A stretch of DNA of 64,000 nt, from the NCBI GenBank assembly GCA_905250025.1, contig CAJNOJ010000073.1, forward strand, positions 361,047-425,046. Reading direction: 5' to 3'. The DNA is from Adineta ricciae (Eukaryota > Rotifera > Eurotatoria > Adinetida > Adinetidae). The stretch's first letter is position 1; each line of letters starts with the position of its first letter. A program made the translations under genes and the position numbers. A model generated the notes under the pieces. The model made no database searches. It was not told the origin of the DNA and saw nothing but the letters and a program-made list of their open reading frames with translations. This document shows, one piece after another, positions 43,560 through 54,710 of this stretch.

Positions 43560-46035
43560 ATCTTAATCTTGCTAGTCTTCTACTGTTGCAATGTTTGAGT
43601 GGCGACGTCTAACCCTGTCTGCCAATCTTGGAACGCTTGCGCTGTATTTCGTTGAGAACTGCAAAGATGACCAAGATTCCAGTATGCTCGTGTTAAATCG
43701 GAAGAATTTTCCGGTGGATTTTGCAATGCTCAGATGTTCACTAGGTGAAGCTCTTAATTGAACTGCAAGTATTTCTTGGCAATATTTTAGAGCCAGATCA
43801 AAGTTGTCCTGAACTTGTTGAAAGTTCTCTGCGGAGACATTCATCCATGTAGCGTCTGGAAGTTTGTCAAGCAATATTTCCAAACTAATTGTCGACGCTT
43901 TTTTTAAACTTTTCAACGCTTCAGTATGTTTGCCTTCACTATGTTATAAACTTCAACAATCTTTTCATATACTACCTCAATATGTGGACGATTTTCAAGT
44001 GGGGATTTTGACCAGATACGAAGTGCTTCATGCAAATAATTCAGAGCATCAGTATAATTCCCATGTTTTCCATAAGCTGTTCCAAGATTGTTGTACGTCG
44101 TTGCCATGTCTGGATGATCTATAGATAAACATCTTGTTCCAAATTGCCGTGCTTGCTCGTAATTTCCGAAAGCTTCAACGTAGCTGCCTCGCGCATGATA
44201 AGCTCCTCCGATGTTGTTGTATGACATTGCAATATCCGGATGATCTTTCGGTAAACATTTCATTATTGCCAAAATGACGACGAATACGCTCAATGGTGTT
44301 GTATATCGTTGCAATATTTAGATGATTTTCAGGGAAATGGTGTAACAGTATGTTGAGTGCTTCTTTGGCATAAGTGAGAGCTTTGTCGCTATTACTCAGC
44401 ATTTGATGTGGAGCTGAAGTATTGAAATATGTGCCTCCTAATTCTAGATTATGCTTAGTTAACGATTTCAATTGAATCTTAACAGCTTCTTCATCATAAG
44501 TCAAAGCTTTAGTATATTCACTGGTCTAGCCATAAATCCAACCAAGATTGCGATATGCTGTGGCGATCTTTGGATGATCTTTTGGGAGAATTTCTAGGTT
44601 GATCTGAAGTGCTTGTTGAAAAAACTTTAAAGCCTCTATGTAGTTTCCTTGATCCAAATGGATTGCTCCGATATTACCTAATGTGATTGTAACAGATGGA
44701 TAATTTTTAGGCAAGGATTCCGAACAAACTCGCCATGATCTCGATGAACTCTACCAATATGTGAGTATGTTGTCCCAAGTTTAATATCATTTTCAGACAA
44801 TAAACCTAATTGGATACGAACCACATCGGTAAAACGGATCAAAGCTTCATCGTGTTTGCCTTGTGTGACAAAAATTGGTCCAATACTACTGTTGAGTGTC
44901 GCTATGTTTAGATGGTTTTTTATTGGGCTTTCTAACTCAATTCGAAGTGAGTTATGGTAATAATTCAATGCCTCAGCATAGTTGCCTTGTTAGTCAAAGA
45001 TGTGTGCAATATCGCTGTAAAGGGCGCTATGTAAAAAGTAGTGAGGTGGTAAATTTTTACGTTCTAATTCATAATAATATCTGGCTTTATCATAGTAACC
45101 CATTTCTTGCATAAGATATGCTATTGCAGATGTATCCGAACGAGTATTGTTAATTCTCATTCTCATATGATCAAGCAGTAGTTTCAGTCCATTCTTTTCT
45201 TCATATTGTTCAGTTACAGTTAATTTGACTACACTTATTTGATTATTTTGGTTGTCGTTACTCACGGAATCGATTTCGAATATGTAATCCACCGAGAATA
45301 AAACCTCTCGTTCATCCTGCACGTAACTTTCATATCTCACATCAGCATATGGAGTTGATATACGAGTATAGCTTGGAATATAGAATCGAAGTCTTGATAA
45401 CGAAGTGCTTCGTTTAATAGTTGATGTAAGAAACAGTCTCGAGAATACCATCGAATGGCTTGATCGAAAGCGTATTGTTGTTGAAATTCATCAATAAATT
45501 TCAATTGAGCTTCATTATTACGACATAATTTTCGGCATTTACTCACTAGATTGTCTTTTGCTGATTCTGAATCGAAATGTTTCACTAAGATTTCGATGAA
45601 CAAATGCATATACATGAAATATTGACTTTGTTTTGATAAATCTTTCAAAGATTTCTCCGTGTGACTATCATCAGTACTCTTGAAAATGCCATGAACGGTG
45701 TGGATCGTTTGAAAAGTAAATTAATCTCTTTTTTGATTTTCTTTATGAGTAAGTGTTTATCATCGAATATATTTTCCTTGTTGACATGTTCTTGATAATC
45801 ATTTTCATTTTCACCATCAAAATCCACTGAATTGAAAATGTAAATCGATTTGATTTGCGATAGTTGGTAAATCAGTGGAATCGTGAACTGATGCGCAGAT
45901 AGAATCAAGAACACGTGTTTATTAGGTGGAATGGATGCTATTTTGGCAATGCATTGATCTTGATCAGAGAAAAGTTTCACATCATTGGTTGTATTCACTA
46001 AATCATCGATCTCATTTCGATGATTGCCATCGAGC
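43560..46035 (-). pseudogene. ART-TPR fusion pseudogene, copy B
   Basis: Counterpart of 17868-20660. The head is better preserved (DQDQCIAKIASIPPNKHVFLI, then QIKSIYIFNSVDFDGENE). About 220 bp covering the ART core are deleted near 45382, joining RYQDFDS to PSYTRIS and removing the NRGQ and SFLST motifs. Further lesions: TAA at 44990-44992 (private), the frame break near 44715-44725 and TAG at 44526-44528 (both shared with A), a deletion near 44262 that merges two TPRs and shifts frame, and a premature TAG near the end (LQQ-stop). The private stops of copy A are intact here (LTKHN, TQGKHDEAL). Confidence 0.85.
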
Positions 46036-46980
46036 TAGTAAATAAAAAGAGTGCTCTCGCTCAATTTTTGTTTCTTTTCCATATCAATGAATGAGAACGC
46101 CTTAGTTGATTTCAGTCAGATTTGTCTGAAACAGATATGAAATTATTGAATCAACAAGTACTTTTATCCTTATCCCGACATATCATAATTCGTGCGCGTT
46201 CTCTATCTAGAAAAGCCTGTTCGCAGGCAAAGAAATTAGTTGATAAAACTTTCGGAGTTTATGAAAAGAAGGAAAAATCAAACAATCGCAGTCTCATTTC
46301 GTTCTGAGAACACATTGATTAAAATAACTCAAAGTAGCCTATCGTTTATTAGCTGTTTGAGTTGAAAGAACATTACAAACGATATGTATTCTATCTGTAT
46401 GTTGAGTTTATCGATTTTTCTTTGCGTTCTCTCCAAACAGGCATATATCTGACAGATCGATGCATGCGCTCGACACCCAAATCATTTTTACTTTTTCAAA
46501 GATCGACATACAAGAACAAGCGCAGTGAATGAAAAAACACGAACTATCTATGGTCACTAACCTACGAATGTATTGTAGTTTCGTACTAGTTAAGATTTTT
46601 GTATGCACTAGATCAATCACGGAACTAGAAAGATGGAGAGAATTGAAATTAATGGTGGCGTTTGAGTGTAAACAGAACGAGAACAACACGCGTGTACTGG
46701 TTAATTCCAACATAAGTAAAGAAAACATTCGACATGCATATAACGGTGGAATCCAGTGTCCATATGATGAAGTTTTCCATACCAATATGTATTGTTCGAG
46801 AACTTCGACTGCTTCATTTTCATCAGTATCGATTTTTCCTTGTTTTACTCATTAACAAGAGAAACGATTTTCGAATCCTTTTTCAATAAGACCGATTGGA
46901 TAATACATGATGAAAATAAATCACGGTGTATTTAATTGAAATCAAAGATTTTTCACTGTTAGAGCGTGAAATGGATAACG
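46036..46980. other. non-coding region, homologous in block A
   Basis: Counterpart of 20661-21644. A frame at 46529-46855 is open here but broken in A; no domain recognised. Confidence 0.4.
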
Positions 46981-47233
46981 AAAGATATTCTGCAGTAAAT
47001 TTTATTCGTTCATATACGCCTTTCAGCATTGATTGAAGAAGAATTTCACACGTTCGATCAATTCTAGCAATGATTCGATTCAAGAAATTGATAGTAAAAT
47101 TTAGAATACAGCCGTGCCGTGATAACGATACCAGAGTATTCGAAAACAATCCCAGATGATATACTTCAAATTGTTTTTGACAATCAAGGGTTTTTATGAC
47201 TAATTCGAAGAAATGGTTGACTGATACATACAA
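46981..47233 (-). pseudogene. decayed unrecognised ORF (copy B)
   Basis: Counterpart of 21645-22090. Minus frame from NHFFELVIKTLDCQKQF to FTAEYLSLSI. Copy B keeps Glu where copy A has a stop, but a short internal deletion (RHG-CILN) and loss of the upstream part (after 47315) leave it incomplete. Confidence 0.4.
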
Positions 47234-47439
47234 TATGCAGTCGTTTCAAAGATCATCAGTATTATTGTTCCTTCTGCTTCTTCGAAAGCAATGTCACGTT
47301 CTCCGAAATCACAACGAAACAGCAAAGTCCACGCATTGGCGTGAATATAAATGATTTTCTTTCAATGATTAGCTGCTCGATTCGATTATTCACTCGTCAT
47401 GATATTATCGATGTCAACCGTTTGATCGGTATATATGTC

Positions 47440-47740
47440 GTATCGAAGTTAGCTTTTTGTCGAAGTTAATACTTCGATAGAGATTGACATCGAAGTTAAT
47501 ACTTCGATAACGTGTAATGTCGAAGTTATTACTTCGACAACACGTTTTGTCGAAGTTGCTACTTCGATAAAATCAGCCATCGAAGTTCTCGTGTCGATGA
47601 AAAAACTTATCGAAGTTATTACTTCGACAAAATTCTCTATCGAAGTACTGTAATTGCTCAAACAACGGTTATCGAAGTTTAACTTCGATAAAATCAGCTA
47701 TCGAAGTTGTTACTTCGACAGAAATTTTGTCGAAGTTGTG
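47440..47740 (+). repeat. left array of CGAAGT-N-ACTTCG hairpin units
   Basis: Roughly nine short palindromic units such as CGAAGTTATTACTTCG, separated by 12-20 bp spacers of differing sequence. Spacers, not only cores, are mirrored in the right arm (e.g. the CTGTAATTGCTCAAACAACG spacer), showing that the arms derive from one another. Confidence 0.85.
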
Positions 47741-47895
47741 GAGGTGGCGCTATTTTCTGAGTGGTAGTAAAACGAACTATTATACATATAATAATGCTAA
47801 CAAAGAATACAATAGAATCGATAATCAGTATTATTTATCTTCTTCGACGGTTATTTCTATTCATTCACAATCATTTGAAACGTTTTAATTGAACA

Positions 47896-48228
47896 ATGTC
47901 TGAATCAAGCAAATCACCATTATCAACAACAAGTGTTTTAGGTGATATTTCCAGTCGAAAAGAGCGATTTAATACTGAATTATCGAAATTGAAAAATGAC
48001 TCGTCAAACAATCCATTGTTTACAGCAGACCGATACGAAAACACTGTTTTGTCAGTACAACAAGCAAAGAAGAAATGTTTTGCCGATCGAAATGTGAAAG
48101 AAATAGCACTTTTGAGAACCTACGATGTCGTAGTCTTTGGTAATTACTCAAAATTAGTGAAAAAATCTAGTTCAGCGGTCGAAGGCATTGCAAAATATTA
48201 TGTGGTTCTCGTTGTCACAATTCTTTAA
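47896..48228 (+). CDS. 110-residue protein of the foldback element, possible integrase-like N-terminal fragment
   Basis: ATG 47896 starts MSESSKSPLSTTSVLGDIS. The C-terminal half (VKEIALLRTYDVVVFGNYSK then EGIAKYYV) resembles the segment preceding the zinc finger of integrases related to Ginger/KRBA2 (rYdv...g...KLi...yYv), but the frame stops at once after it (VVLVVTIL). No catalytic region is present. It is either a truncated transposase gene or an unrelated element protein. The resemblance is weak and from memory. Confidence 0.4.
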   Translation: MSESSKSPLSTTSVLGDISSRKERFNTELSKLKNDSSNNPLFTADRYENTVLSVQQAKKKCFADRNVKEIALLRTYDVVVFGNYSKLVKKSSSAVEGIAKYYVVLVVTIL

Positions 48229-48357
48229 CTTGCGATAATAAATGATGATCATTTGTTGAAATACAACTTTACTGACCTCTTTAATTGCTAGGAATAACTT
48301 CGACAAGATTTTCTGTCGAAGTAACAACTTCGATAGCTTGTTTTATCGAATTTAAAC

Positions 48358-48424
48358 NNNNNNNNNNNNNNNNNNNNNNNNNNNNNNNNNNNNNNNNNNN
48401 NNNNNNNNNNNNNNNNNNNNNNNN
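48358..48424. other. assembly gap (67 N)
   Basis: Lies within the right hairpin array, as expected where short palindromic repeats defeat assembly. Confidence 0.95.
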
Positions 48425-48656
48425 TTTCTGTCGAAGTAACAACTTCGATAGCTGATTTTATCGAAGTTAAACTTCGATAACCGTTGTTTGAGCAATTACA
48501 GTACTTCGATAGAGAATTTTGTCGAAGTAATAACTTCGATAAGTTTTTTCATCGACACGAGAACTTCGATAAGTTGCTCCGTCGAAGTTGTAACTTCGAT
48601 GTCAATCTCTATCGAAGTATTAACTTCGACAAAAAGCTAACTTCGATACGACATAT
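48425..48656 (-). repeat. right array of hairpin units (inverted copy of the left)
   Basis: The reverse complement follows 47431-47740 closely except for a missing stretch of about two units between GACATCGAAGTT and GAAGTTCTCGTGTCGATG. Confidence 0.85.
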
Positions 48657-49313
48657 ATACGTATATCTGTGGAAATTATATGCCAGATGTTCGAATAAAA
48701 CCATTTACAATGCCATATTGTCTTAAATGAAAGTAATCGGCAGTATTCTTTGCATGTTGTTTTGCAGCTAAATTCAGTTTGGGTAGGATTTATCAGTAGT
48801 TCTTCAATATTTTTGTGGGGTATACCTTTTGGCCGTAGAATAGAATAGAAGAGATTTTCCAATGTAATCCAAACAGCCGAATGAAAATCACTGGTAGTTC
48901 GAATATGATCCTAAGGCCCTATGCTAAGATACATTCTAATTGCAAGTATTGCCATTTATTAGAGGAGTTCTACGATATCGTACCATCATAGAATAGCGCT
49001 ATGCAGGAATTCCACTCGATATGTGGAAGCTTTATGAAAGAAATAGAGTAGGACAAGCGTATCACTTTGTTATTGTCCTATGTCTTTATCATCCACGCTT
49101 CTATTAGACTGAAAGAAACATGGAAAACATTGCAAGTTTTATTAAAACAAATGTTTTTGTATGCCTAGATCATATTTGAACTTTTTTTTGCGATAACCGA
49201 CATCTAGCATTAATCATTTAGCTTGGGCGATACATCTGCTTCATGTGTGTTATTCTATTGCTATTTGATGCATTGTCGATTCTGAATTACGCACACGGCC
49301 TCAAAATAATAAC
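48657..49313. other. intergenic region
   Basis: Homologous to 22400-23091; no gene recognised. Confidence 0.5.
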
Positions 49314-50365
49314 ATGCAAAGTCACAAGCAAATCGTCATTGAAGCTCAGAATGTACCATGTCACGTTGATGTAGTATCATGTTAATTGGATTGATTTTTA
49401 TGTTTCAGTGTAATTCAAAAGACTCCCAAGTGACACGTCCAACAAGTGTTAAACAGGAGGACGCATCATTCAAGTATGTACAGTAGTGCTGAGTGATAAA
49501 ATCACAAGGTCGCTTTCTTATAGATGTTGCCAGAATTTCAAAAGAGAGGTACTGTGTGTGACATTATTGGGTGTGATTATCTCGATGGTAATCGTTGGTG
49601 TTTTGGCTCCAACGGTAATACTAAAAAAGAATAATTATTCGTCCACAACAACAACAACAACAACGACCACGGCCACAACAACAGAACCAGGTATAGTTTC
49701 TACTCTGAGAATATTGTTGAAGTTCTATCATTTATTCACTTCTCAGCTTGGACATAGTTTTTCAATATTTCTGTTCGAGGACATCTTTCAAAGTGTCAGA
49801 AATAATCTGCTTTCTAGATCCAATACCATTGGGCGCAGTTCGAGGAAACGTTATTGGTGTATACAATACATCTGTTGGTAGCAATAGCAAGAACGCAACA
49901 CCTGGCAGAGGACAAGGTGGATACATACCAGAACAATCACCAGAGAAAGTATTTGATGGTCTTCTGTCAACTAAATATCTCAGTTTTGGATCATGCTATG
50001 AAGGACATAAACCGGACAGCGCGTGTGGTTTGTACACGGGTTTATACCTGGAATTAGAACGTGGTCCAACGTTAGTCAATGGGTTGAAAATTTGCACAGC
50101 TAATGACTGCAAAATTCGTGATCCAACTGCTGTGTCATTAGAAGGCAGTAATGCTAGAGGAGAAAATCTTACTCTTGGTAGCAGTTGGATTCTGCTTTAC
50201 AAAGGCACTAGTGGGATAGTTATGGATCCTGGTCGAGAAAAGTGTGGTTCAATACAATATTTTAGTAACACAGTCGAATATTCCAGCTATCGTTTCTTAG
50301 TTTATGGTAACAGAAACCCGACATATAGCGTTCAGTATTCTGAAGTGAAATTATACAGCCTTTAA
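49314..50365 (+). CDS. type II membrane protein with discoidin-like ectodomain, copy B
   Basis: Same four-exon plan as 23092-24183: head exons from ATG 49314 (MQSHKQIVIEAQNV), a second exon after TTTCAG, the membrane exon (VLCVTLLGVIISMVIVGVLA) and the ectodomain exon to 50365. The Thr stalk is shorter than in copy A because the ACA-type microsatellite has contracted. Ectodomain differences are few (e.g. DCKIRDPT for DSNVRDPT, adding a cysteine). The acceptor of exon 3 appears displaced a few codons upstream relative to copy A (after CTTATAG), giving a slightly different juxtamembrane sequence. Confidence 0.7.
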
Positions 50366-50867
50366 CAGCACACATTCGAGCAATTGCATTGCTTTGTGAT
50401 TCGGTGTTCTAGTTTGAAAAGTTCTCTTTGTTTTGGTGTTGTCTGAAAACTGGAATTTTTTGCTTGAGAAACGGTGATATCAATGTTTTTATCTCTTCTG
50501 CTTCTTTTCTGAGATTGAAATAAATTATATGTCGACTGTGTACCAAGTACGCTTAAATGTATTGATGTCATGTGTTGACACGCCTCAATTAGTTGTCAAA
50601 TAAAGATATATTGAGGACGCAGATGCCACTGTTCTGGAGAAGAAAACTGTCGAATAGTTTCTGTGTTCGAAACTATCCAAGACTTGCTAATAATAATCGT
50701 CGCGAAACTCACACAATAGGGTTTACGCATCAAAGTTTTTTTTTTGTTCTAAACTCTTTATTTAACGGAGATATGTTATCATCAGAGTCAAAACAGATTA
50801 TTTTTCTATTCCTTGCTCCCTTGGACAGCCTTATCTCCTCGCGTTGCAGGCGTATCTTAAGACAAGC
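50366..50867. other. intergenic region / leader of secreted-protein gene, copy B
   Basis: Homologous to 24184-24685, including the pyrimidine tract ending GCGTTGCAG just before the next gene. Confidence 0.5.
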
Positions 50868-52181
50868 ATGAAGATGTTGCTGCTAATAGTAATTTATTGG
50901 ACTGTGACATTATTTGCAGCGAGTGTATCGACTAACCAAAGAATTTACTATGGTGAAGCTGAACTTGTTCAACAGTTGCTAACGAACTCTTCTCAATGGA
51001 CGTATGTTCAAGAGAACGTCGATGGTTTTTACGTGAATTTCATCGAAATGGATGATATCTTAACAGTCGATGAGTTGTCCGATTTTTTCCAACTCTTTAA
51101 AAATAAATCTGCCTATTATGAAAGTGATGCTGATCCTCATCATCAGCCACTGGAAAAAGACAAGACAGCAATTGATGTGTTACATCGTGTAGGATGGAAC
51201 ATAACTTACACAAGTCAAAACTACGGATGGACTGTTGAACGTGATGAAATTTTAGGTTATTACAACTTAACTGAACATGTTCGTCGTCGACCGGATTTCG
51301 TTCAACTTGGCCCGTGGACATTATCAGGAAATATCTCGAATAATGCTGGTACTGGGCCCTATTCAAATGCACAGTATCGAGCATGGATCAATCAGACCGA
51401 TGGTGTCTCAACAGATGGACCGTTGGGGTTTTGGCAAATTAATTTTCAACAAGTACGAGAAGGTAGTTATTCTGCCGTTCAATTTGCTCATCGTCTAGGT
51501 AAATCAGCAGCTGTAATGCTATGCCCATATGGTGCTGGCGTTCCAACATACAATTCAACGAGAGATTTTCTCACTGTTGGCATCTCTGCTATTCAAGGTC
51601 ATGAAGACAATGATGCCGATCCCGATATCTGGATTATTTTCGAATATGCTGATGCATCAATTCCAGCAGTGCCAGAACAAATCAATGACTATCCGGCAAA
51701 TTCAACGACTGGCATGGCATTTTATGCATTGAAACATAGAGATGGAATACCGAAAACACTAGATTTATACGTTGATGAGGGCAAAGTCGGACAGTACGTG
51801 TTCGTAAGAGATTCGAACAGTGTAGACATGACTATTCATTCAAATGTGCCTGTTGGAACAGCTCGAAATTATACACTTCAAGTAGCCGATTACAGTTCAT
51901 GGCTCGACTATGCTGCTCAAATCCGAGCCTTTGCGATTGGTAATCCAAGGAGTGCATGGAAAATAAGCTATACAATTGATGGAGTCGATATTACTTCAGA
52001 TATAGGCAGCACCGATGGATTTGTATTCGTTCGAAAGAATCGCCTCCAACCAAAAACTATTCAAAGCATTAACATATCATTTTTTCGAACATCTACTATT
52101 GTTAACAACATGACATTAATTATTGAACTAAGCCCTCATCGCGGAAGCGCTGTAATGGATTCATTACGCATCCTTTGTTAG
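50868..52181 (+). CDS. uncharacterised secreted protein, copy B
   Basis: Near-identical to 24686-25999. Signal peptide MKMLLLIVIYWTVTLFAASV. Differences are scattered and conservative (e.g. PDF for PDC at the residue after RRRP, removing a cysteine; RDSNSV for RESNSV). Intact frame in both copies suggests continued selection. Function unknown. Confidence 0.75.
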   Translation: MKMLLLIVIYWTVTLFAASVSTNQRIYYGEAELVQQLLTNSSQWTYVQENVDGFYVNFIEMDDILTVDELSDFFQLFKNKSAYYESDADPHHQPLEKDKTAIDVLHRVGWNITYTSQNYGWTVERDEILGYYNLTEHVRRRPDFVQLGPWTLSGNISNNAGTGPYSNAQYRAWINQTDGVSTDGPLGFWQINFQQVREGSYSAVQFAHRLGKSAAVMLCPYGAGVPTYNSTRDFLTVGISAIQGHEDNDADPDIWIIFEYADASIPAVPEQINDYPANSTTGMAFYALKHRDGIPKTLDLYVDEGKVGQYVFVRDSNSVDMTIHSNVPVGTARNYTLQVADYSSWLDYAAQIRAFAIGNPRSAWKISYTIDGVDITSDIGSTDGFVFVRKNRLQPKTIQSINISFFRTSTIVNNMTLIIELSPHRGSAVMDSLRILC

Positions 52182-52239
52182 TAAAAACAAATATTAATAA
52201 AGTCAACTACAGCTTGTATACGTGCACACATACGAAAAG

Positions 52240-53253
52240 TTATAATTGAATTTTTTCAATAGTTACATCCAAATCTTTGTTCACAAGAACAAATGAATTC
52301 GGTGGAACTAAATGCCAATCTTCTGCTTTGTAGGTATTCGGTTCGCTGGCAACGATAACATGTTTTCCATGCTCATGAGTATCACGTATTGATTTGCGTC
52401 GCGTTGCTTTTCCATCAGGATGATCGGGATACTTTCGATTGAGTGTTGGACCAGCTGTTGTTGAATAGTACAATGACGGTGGTTCAAATTCATCCATCGA
52501 CGAAAATCGAATTGCCAATAGATGACAATTGTCCGTCACAGCAAAATTCAAAGAGCTATGGAGTCGAGCGTCTTCATTGTTTTGCATTGTTTCATGAACA
52601 AGAGCAAGTAGATCCTGAAGAGTCTTAATCATAGCTTCTTTCAATTGCTTAATTGACAACTCAGCTTCCCAATCATCACCTAAGTGCGTAAAGAAAAGAG
52701 CAGCTGCGTGCTCGGTGTCGGTCGTTCCAAATATATTGTCATAAGCTTTCGCTGATAATCTGCTTAACAACTTCACTTTAATCTGAGAAAAATTCGCTAC
52801 AACTCCATTGTGCATGAACATGTAACGACCAAAAACAAACGGATGATTGCTTGTTTCAACAATCGGTGCCATCCCTGTACCAGCCCGAATATGTGCAAAC
52901 ATACACTTGGTTGCTGTATGAGCGCAGAGAGATGCTAGATTTAGATCGTTGATGGGTGGACGTGTACTTCGATATACACATGGCTTGTCAACAGCATCGT
53001 CATTGAATTCAGCAATAACACCCGTGTAGAAACCTACACCGAAGCCGTCGACGTTTGTAAAATGATTTGGACCATGCTCATCAGAAGCTACGCCTGAACT
53101 GCACATTTTTCGACCAACATGTGGATCATAGGTTGTATGAAGATTCGGAAGGAAATGTGCATCGATTTGTTTGACGATTGAATGCTTTGGTTTAATAAGA
53201 ATATCTTCTAGAAGAGCAGGCTCTTCGCCGATATATGCAAACCATCGACACAT
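52240..53253 (-). CDS. class II glutamine amidotransferase (DUG3/YafJ-like), copy B
   Basis: 337 residues, six differences from 26058-27071 by my reading (V for L in YDPHVGRK, D for E in AYDNIF, K for E in SIKQL, A for T in LLALV, P for S in RKYPDH, T for A near the C-terminus). Cys2 and all catalytic landmarks are kept. Confidence 0.9.
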   Translation of the reverse strand: MCRWFAYIGEEPALLEDILIKPKHSIVKQIDAHFLPNLHTTYDPHVGRKMCSSGVASDEHGPNHFTNVDGFGVGFYTGVIAEFNDDAVDKPCVYRSTRPPINDLNLASLCAHTATKCMFAHIRAGTGMAPIVETSNHPFVFGRYMFMHNGVVANFSQIKVKLLSRLSAKAYDNIFGTTDTEHAAALFFTHLGDDWEAELSIKQLKEAMIKTLQDLLALVHETMQNNEDARLHSSLNFAVTDNCHLLAIRFSSMDEFEPPSLYYSTTAGPTLNRKYPDHPDGKATRRKSIRDTHEHGKHVIVASEPNTYKAEDWHLVPPNSFVLVNKDLDVTIEKIQL

Positions 53254-53601
53254 GTTTATTTGATTTGTTTTGCTTCGTTAATCTTCTCTTTTCGCAACAT
53301 GTTTACTCTTACGTATGCACACATTGTACAGAGCAGCAATGATTCATCACTATAGTACTATGAAGGTATTGAATATATACTCTCTTACTTCTTATTGATG
53401 ACGTGTCAGTAGTTGCGCAAAGAAATGAAATTTTGTATGAATCATCGCTTATTTTCTTTCGTTATCATCAGTTTTTATTTCACATAAATACTTGACATTA
53501 GAAAGCAAAGCATGGAAGGCACATGCTAACATAAATGATGAACTATTTCTCTCAATGTATAAGCACGTTCTGTTCTGTTTTTTTTTGACAGATCTGTACC
53601 A
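53254..53601. promoter_or_regulatory. shared upstream region of amidotransferase and sirtuin genes, copy B
   Basis: Counterpart of 27072-27419 with few changes. The T-run followed by GACAG ends at 53591, about 10 bp before the sirtuin ATG, again acceptor-like. Confidence 0.5.
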
Positions 53602-54710
53602 ATGGCACATACGGCGCTGAATGACGACGAAATTAAAGAATACTTTGATACTCCAGGTAGTACTTTTTGGTTTCGTTTTTCGTCAGTAATTTCATCTAAT
53701 TACCTATGCAGATGAATTGCAAAAGAAAATCAAAACTTTAGCACAATTTATTCGTGATTCGAAACATTTTGTTGTTTACACTGGCGCAGGTATTTCAAAT
53801 CGGTTATTTTTCCATCGAAACTGAAATCTTTCGTAGGCATATCAACATCTGCCGGTATCAATGATTTTCGTGGACCAACGGGTGTTTGGACAGCACAAGC
53901 TCGAGGTATCGTTTTACCACGACCAACCGTTCAAAATCCTGAACCGACGTTGACACACATGGCATATGTGGAATTGATGAAGCGAAACATTTTGAAGTTT
54001 TTGGTTTCGCAAAACTGTGACGGTCTTCACCTGAAAAGTGGAATCGCACCAGATAGAATTGCTGAACTACATGGAAATGCAAATTGCGAAGCTTGTGCAA
54101 AATGTGGCAAGATCTATTATAGACAAAAGCGTGTCAGTGGCTATGAACACCGAACCTGGTTGACAGGAAATAAATGTACAGTTCCGGATTGTGATGGCCG
54201 TTTACGTTGCACAACGGTCGCTTTTACACAATCAATGCCTGATGTTTGTTTGAATAAAGCAATTCATGAATCACAAATATGCGATTTGAGTTTATGTATG
54301 GGAACATCCATGCGAGTCTCACCAGCTTGTACACTTCCGTGCATGAATCTACAAGGCGGACAAAAGATGGTTATCGTCAGTAAGTTTTGCTTGTTGTTGT
54401 TTTCTGACCGAACTTTGTATGTGATTGTGTTTAGATTTACAGAAGACACCGTATGATGGTCGGTGTGCGTTGAGAATATTCGCACGTTGTGATGATGTGA
54501 TGAGTATGGTAATGCAAGAACTGAATTTAACTATTCCACCGTATGTGGATTTAAAATTGTGGTCGGATGAGCAGTGGATGAAGGATTTTGAGAAAAATTG
54601 GCCTTTTCGGTAAGAAAAGAAAGAAACATGTTCATTTTGAAAGCATTTCTTTCTTTTCTTTTTACTTCAGAACTGCAGGTGATAAAGGTTGGTTCTCTGG
54701 TGAGATTTAA
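53602..54710 (+). CDS. SIRT6/7-like sirtuin, copy B
   Basis: Same five-exon structure as copy A from ATG 53602 to TAA 54708-54710. All sirtuin motifs are retained (GAGIST, QNCDGLHL, ELHGN, zinc cysteines, GTSMRVSPA). Substitutions include R for K in APDRIAEL, A for S in HGNANCEA, and DKGWFSGEI at the end. No disruption. Confidence 0.9.

Larger units (their letters stand above)
47431..48656. mobile_element. foldback-type element with hairpin-array inverted arms
   Basis: Left arm about 47431-47740 and right arm about 48296-48656 are inverted copies of one another; the outer ends read ATATGTCGTATCGAAG and the reverse. Each arm is a tandem series of units in which CGAAGT and ACTTCG face each other across 2-5 bases, so every unit is itself a hairpin. 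The left arm has about nine units; the right lacks about two and is split by a 67-N gap. The core carries one ORF (47896-48228). Copy A is uninterrupted at the equivalent point (22381-22400), proving insertion; the flanks read TATA/ATAT, so a short TA-rich target duplication is possible. Confidence 0.8.

Noticed and set aside
47449-47661. Repeat protein encoded in the minus strand of the hairpin array
   Set aside because: Open only because the repeat lacks stops in that frame; no start or flanking coding signal, and the arm is explained by palindromic DNA structure.
47440-48656. CRISPR-like array (regular repeats with spacers)
   Set aside because: Units are short palindromes, spacers are shared between the arms in mirror order, and the genome is eukaryotic with spliced genes.
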